NCBI RefSeq assembly: GCF_003344625.1 | Contig: NZ_QPKJ02000002.1 | Span: forward strand, 62,001 to 126,000 | Direction: 5' to 3' | DNA from: Solirubrobacter deserti | GTDB lineage: Bacteria; Actinomycetota; Thermoleophilia; Solirubrobacterales; Solirubrobacteraceae | DNA: 64,000 nucleotides | Shown here: in pieces, positions 60,851 to 64,000 of the stretch | Layout: the number at the start of each line of letters is the position of its first letter | How positions within the stretch are numbered: position 1 is the first letter of the stretch | Translations under genes and position numbers: made by a program | Notes under the pieces: model-generated | The model's input: only the letters and a program-made list of their open reading frames with translations | The model's database searches: none | What the model was told of the DNA's origin: nothing

Positions 60851-61869
60851 CTACTTCGGTCGAAGTTCCGCGAGCTCGCGCAAGGTCCGCGCCGCCCACG
60901 TGCCGTCGCGTCCGTGGTAGTCCGTCCCGTCGAACCAGTCGGCGGCGGCGTCGACCGCCTCGGCGAAGTCTGGACCCTGGAACGGCAAAACCACCTGAGG
61001 GCTCGCCAGCGGCTCGATCCAGACCGAGACGCCGTAGGTCCGCTCTCCCTCGCGCCAGTGGAACATCAGCGCGAGGTATCGCCCGTCCCTGCGGGGATCG
61101 AGCACGACCTCGACCGCGGACGGATCACGACGGTCGACCGTCGCCTCGATCTGCGTCCTGTCGGCCGCGACTACCCGGACGCGGGCCACGCTGCCCGGCT
61201 GCGGCTTCGCGACGCTCCGGCTCGCGCCCGGTCCGAGCACCCTGACCGCTCCAGCATCGACGCATGGCTGGGCGCCGGCTCGCCGGCGAGCTGCGCGCGC
61301 ACGACGAAGCCGACCTCGAGCCAGTCCCACTGGTGCAGCGGGTACAGCGCCGAACTGGCGGTGGGCTCAAGGCGCTCCGCGACGATCGCCCGCGTGACGC
61401 GCTTGATCATGGCGTCGCAGCGGGCGACATCCCCGTCACGCTCGGCCACCAGCAGATCGACGGAGGGACCGTCGACGCCGTGCTGGCGGGCCAGCGCCAA
61501 GGCCCCTTCGGACTCGCCGCAGACGTACAACGTGTCCACCGCGATGGGAATGTCTTCGCGCCGTTGCAGCAGCTCCTCCAGGGGCCGCCCGCCCCACTCG
61601 CGCGCCGTCTCGAGGTCTCCGGCGAGTGCGAACAGTCCCGCCGTCTGTGTTCGCGAGCGACCGTCGCCGGTGCCGTAGTGCTCCTCCACGCGCCAGATCG
61701 CGTCGGTCGCGGCCTCTTGGAACACCCGGGATGCCTCGGCCGTCTCGTCCAGCCAGCGCAGCCCGCGGGCGAGCATCGCGAGTTTTCGCCACGTGGGGCG
61801 TTCAGCGGCGCCCGCGCGTGCCTCGGCGACCGCGGCGGTCAGCTCCTCCGTCGTCAGCGTCCACGCCAT
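60851..61869 (-). pseudogene. Hypothetical protein, about 340 residues, split by a one-base shift
   Basis: Two minus-strand frames fit one protein. The first (ATG 61869) reads MAWTLTTEELTAAVAEARAG, then helical, tetratricopeptide-like text with ASRVFQEAATDAIWRVEEHYG, up to SHASMLER near 61247. The second continues VRVLGPGASRSVAKPQPGSV and a beta-rich end (LALMFHWREGERTYGVSVWIEPL) to 60851. One more G in the GCGGTC run (61246-61249) would join them. Unshifted, the first frame ends at 61171 in Arg/Ser-rich shadow. TAGGTT lies 6 bases before the ATG (leaderless type). No family was recognised. Confidence 0.65.
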
Positions 61870-61973
61870 ATCCGCAACCTAGATCGCGTCGCGCGCCCCG
61901 TCATGCCGTTGCGAGGACCGGCGAAACTCCAGTGGCCACCGCGTCCTCCCGACCGCTGCTTTTGCGTGACGAG

Positions 61974-62378
61974 CTAGTGCCGAGGAGCGACGCGATGCTT
62001 GACGGCTGGCAAGTCGTCGAAGGCATGCGAGTCAGTGGTGACCACGACGCGGGCGGTCGCGCGAGCGGTCGCGGCGATCTGGAGGTCGTGTGCTCCACGC
62101 GGACGCCCCGAACGGCGTGCGTGGGCGAGCAGGACGGCGTGTTGTCGGGCGATCTCGAGGTCGAAGCTGATGACGTCGAAGGTGGTCAGAATCGCCTCGA
62201 CCGTTGCGAGACGCGCTGCCTTGCGCTGTTCGTCGGCGAGTTCGACGCCCACGAGCAACTCCGAAGCGGTGATCGCGGCAATCGCGATGTCCGCGTCGTC
62301 GGGCAGCACCGATGCGGGGATCGGCGGGCCGCGCTCGATCGCGATCAGCACACCTGTGTCGACGATCAGTCGTTCCAC
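61974..62378 (-). CDS. PIN domain toxin, VapC type
   Basis: The protein has 134 residues from the GTG at 62378; it overlaps the antitoxin gene by 13 bases. The PIN-domain acidic residues are visible: Asp in LIVDTGVLIAIERG, Glu in ITASELLVGVE, Asp in GAHDLQIAATA and Asp in VVTTDSHAFDDL. PIN toxins are Mg-dependent RNases, usually cutting tRNA or rRNA. It is paired with the antitoxin gene upstream. Confidence 0.9.
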   Translation of the reverse strand: MERLIVDTGVLIAIERGPPIPASVLPDDADIAIAAITASELLVGVELADEQRKAARLATVEAILTTFDVISFDLEIARQHAVLLAHARRSGRPRGAHDLQIAATARATARVVVTTDSHAFDDLPAVKHRVAPRH

Positions 62379-62623
62379 GGGTCCGCGGCGGCGGCGTCTC
62401 CCGCGAAGCGACGCAACTCGTCCAGCTCGTCTGCCCATTGATCGTCGGGCGGGTGCTCTGCGAGGATGCGCCGCAAGTCCGCCCCGGTTCCGCGACGGGC
62501 CGGTGCGATCGTCGCTACGGCACGTCCGCGGCGAACGACGGTGAAGGTTTCGCCCCGGTGCTCGACAGCGTCCAGGAGATCCGCGAAGCGTTTCGATGCC
62601 TCGGTGGCGCTGATCTCACTCAC
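62366..62623 (-). CDS. Antitoxin, Phd/YefM type, partner of the PIN toxin
   Basis: The protein has 85 residues from the GTG at 62623; the longer frame to 62743 would cover the promoter. The N-terminal Phd/YefM fold is clear: VSEISATEASKRFADLLDAVEHRGETFTVVRRGRAVATIAPA. The rest (ADLRRILAEHPPDDQWADELDELRRF...DPWND) is the acidic toxin-binding tail. It should bind the toxin and repress the pair. The start codon is only 7 bases after the -10 box, so translation is leaderless. Confidence 0.88.
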   Translation of the reverse strand: MSEISATEASKRFADLLDAVEHRGETFTVVRRGRAVATIAPARRGTGADLRRILAEHPPDDQWADELDELRRFAGDAAAADPWND

Positions 62624-62630
62624 GTATCCG

Positions 62631-62658
62631 ATTATCCGATTCGAGCTCGCGAAGTCAA
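62631..62658 (-). promoter_or_regulatory. Promoter of the toxin-antitoxin pair
   Basis: On the minus strand TTGACT (62658-62653), 16 bases, GATAAT (62636-62631). The direct repeat ATCGGATA occurs twice, covering the -10 box and the bases before the GTG, and is a candidate antitoxin site. The rest of the 169-base gap to 62792 shows nothing recognisable. Confidence 0.65.
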
Positions 62659-62792
62659 GGCTCGACGCTCCGACCACTGACCCTTTGCGCGAGAAGCGCA
62701 GCGCGGCCTGCGGTGCTGCTCGTGGACGGGAAGCGCATGTCATTGACGCTCGTCGACCACGGCGGCTGCAAGGTCCCGACGCTGCGCGTGGC

Positions 62793-63323
62793 TCACGTGT
62801 CTTGGAGGCGGAAGCTGCGCTTGAAGGATCGGCCCGTCCAACGCAGCGTGCCGATCCGCAGCTGCGACGGACAGCAGTTCGCGTCGCCCGAGCCGTACTT
62901 GGGCTCGGTCGTCACGAGGCGCGTGCCGTTGGCTTCGAGCCGGAACGTGGTGTCGCTGAGGCGGCGGAAGACGATCCGCCACTGCGAGCCGCGCCGGCGC
63001 AGGACCACCCACGGGGCCGGCGAAGAAACCGTGCAGCACTGGTAGAGCAGCGCGCGGTCGGTCACGCCGTCGCCGTTGAAGTCACCGCAGAGCGAGGTGG
63101 AGGGGCGGCGGTAGATGCTGCTCGGCTGGGTGCCGGAGAAGACGCGCCGTAGGCCCCGGTCGGTGTTCAGGGCCCGCTGCAGGCCCGCCTTCAGCGCTGC
63201 GGCGTGGCCGGCCGAGCGCGAGCACGTCTCCCACGGCGAGGCGGCGACCGCGGTCTCGGGAGCGGCGGCGCAGAGGGCGAGGCCGATGACGGCGACCGCG
63301 GACCGGCGAGGGTGTGCGCGCAT
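62793..63323 (-). CDS. Hypothetical secreted protein with FG-GAP-like motif
   Basis: The protein has 176 residues. Signal peptide about 1-28 (ending AVAA). The mature part contains LCGDFNGDGVTDRALLYQCC, resembling the calcium-binding loop of FG-GAP/VCBS repeats, and several Cys residues likely in disulfides. Its last part is beta-rich (WRIVFRRLSDTTFRLEANGTRLV). No known family beyond this. TAGTGC lies 6 bases before the ATG. Confidence 0.7.
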   Translation of the reverse strand: MRAHPRRSAVAVIGLALCAAAPETAVAASPWETCSRSAGHAAALKAGLQRALNTDRGLRRVFSGTQPSSIYRRPSTSLCGDFNGDGVTDRALLYQCCTVSSPAPWVVLRRRGSQWRIVFRRLSDTTFRLEANGTRLVTTEPKYGSGDANCCPSQLRIGTLRWTGRSFKRSFRLQDT

Positions 63324-63350
63324 GCGCGTGCACTACCCGCTCGCCGCCGA

Positions 63351-63650
63351 TCACACCGTGGAACGGGCGGCCGCGACGAGCCGCTCGAGCGCCGCCGCGT
63401 GCCGCTGGAACGCCTCGCGGCCCGCGCTCGTCAGGCGGACGCGCGTGCGGCGCGTGCCGGCCTCCCGGTCCTTGCGCACCTCGACGTAGCCGGCGCCGGC
63501 GAGCGCGGAGAGGTGCTTGGACAGCGCCGAGTCGCTGGTCTCGAGGCTGTCGCGCAGAAAAGCGAACTCGACCCACTCGGCCGGCGCCAACAGCGCGACG
63601 ATCGACAGCCGCGCCGGGACGTGCAGGAACTCGTCGAAGTCGGGGTCCAT
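63351..63650 (-). CDS. Small winged-helix transcriptional regulator (MarR/ArsR type)
   Basis: The protein has 99 residues from the ATG at 63650, which overlaps the stop of the upstream membrane gene. It is a single winged-helix domain: RLSIVALLAPAEWVEFAFLRDSLETSDSALSKHLSALAGAGYVEVRKDREAGTRRTRVRLTSAGREAFQRH. The type (transcriptional regulator PF13601-like) is usually encoded next to a membrane protein it controls or responds to, as here. Confidence 0.88.
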   Translation of the reverse strand: MDPDFDEFLHVPARLSIVALLAPAEWVEFAFLRDSLETSDSALSKHLSALAGAGYVEVRKDREAGTRRTRVRLTSAGREAFQRHAAALERLVAAARSTV

Positions 63651-64000
63651 CAGCGGTCCTGACGGCGCACGGCCGACGCGAACGCCGACCGGGTCAGCCG
63701 CGCGAGCCCGACGCTCAGCAATGCGACCGCGGCGGCGGCGAACGTGTTCGGTGCCGGCAGCTCGAGCGCCTCCGCGAGGGCGGGCAGGCCGGCGATGGCA
63801 GCGATGAGGGCGACCGACGCGCCGCAAAGCAGCGCCAGTTCGGCTGCGCTGCCGCGGCGCCGGACGGCGGCGCCGCGGGTGTGGACGATCGCCATGCCGA
63901 CGAGCACCACGGCGGCGCCGAGGCTGACGATCGTGTCCCACGGGTCCGGCAGGTCGCGGGCGGCGACGACGACGAACAGCCCGACGGCCGCCGCGAGCAC
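63650..64000 (-). CDS. Multi-pass membrane protein, partner of the regulator (3' part)
   Basis: The gene leaves the window at the right edge; 116 residues are visible. At least three hydrophobic helices are seen (LAAAVGLFVVVAA, TIVSLGAAVVLVGMAIVHTRG, LALLCGASVALIAAIAGLPALAEALEL and FAAAAVALLSVGLARL). A GTG at the very edge could be the start, but the true start may lie outside. Its stop overlaps the regulator start, so they form one operon. No family signature seen. Confidence 0.7.
   Translation of the reverse strand: MLAAAVGLFVVVAARDLPDPWDTIVSLGAAVVLVGMAIVHTRGAAVRRRGSAAELALLCGASVALIAAIAGLPALAEALELPAPNTFAAAAVALLSVGLARLTRSAFASAVRRQDR

Overview
This is a gene-dense, very GC-rich chromosomal window. 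Codon third positions are almost all G or C, GTG and ATG starts are mixed, 4-base ATGA/GTGA stop-start overlaps are common, and many starts follow a TAnnnT box by only 6-9 bases. The gene set points to a soil actinobacterium of the Solirubrobacterales (Thermoleophilia), most likely Solirubrobacter or a close relative. The best taxonomic clues are the C-terminal beta-domains of the secreted proteins; this placement rests on family knowledge, not on a search.

Region 1 (1-16.7 kb) is a sugar-uptake and catabolic region. After the tail of an ECF/Cbi-type ATPase come a ROK repressor and a DUF1479 oxygenase. A strong promoter (2880-2908) then opens a long plus-strand operon: xylose-isomerase-like TIM barrel, split transketolase, FGGY kinase, SorC-family regulator, DUF2291 protein, and an RbsA/RbsC/RbsB-type importer. 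It ends with two secreted DUF1593 (Sde182, nucleoside-hydrolase-like) proteins. The gene order suggests that a pentose-type sugar is released outside the cell, imported, isomerised, phosphorylated and cleaved by transketolase. D-apiose is one candidate substrate.

Region 2 (16.7-20.6 kb) holds a ThrE-type exporter, a TetR regulator and a divergent MMPL/RND transporter. Region 3 (20.5-32.6 kb) is a myo-inositol operon on the minus strand: iolE, FrcBCA-like importer, two Gfo/Idh/MocA dehydrogenases, SDR, iolC, iolB, iolD. It faces a divergent LacI regulator, with two LacI-type operators between them; a small trypsin-like protease follows lacI.

Region 4 (32.7-52.3 kb) is rich in secreted proteins: a secreted TIM-barrel epimerase-like protein, a GGxGxD-repeat protein, an M28 peptidase, a secreted amidase and a giant (about 2,670 aa) SGNH hydrolase with FlgD-like, PKD and HYR repeats. 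Two very small genes and several small membrane proteins lie between them. Four secreted proteins in regions 1 and 4 end with the same roughly 110-residue module.

Region 5 (52.3-64 kb) holds proC, an FlK-like thioesterase, a GAF/SpoIIE phosphatase, an MFS pump with a divergent LysR regulator, a CPA1 antiporter, a MopE-motif secreted protein, an alpha/beta hydrolase, a VapBC-type toxin-antitoxin pair and a small winged-helix regulator with its membrane partner. Three genes between 44 and 62 kb are broken by single-base shifts in or next to short G/C runs, which looks more like sequence error than decay.
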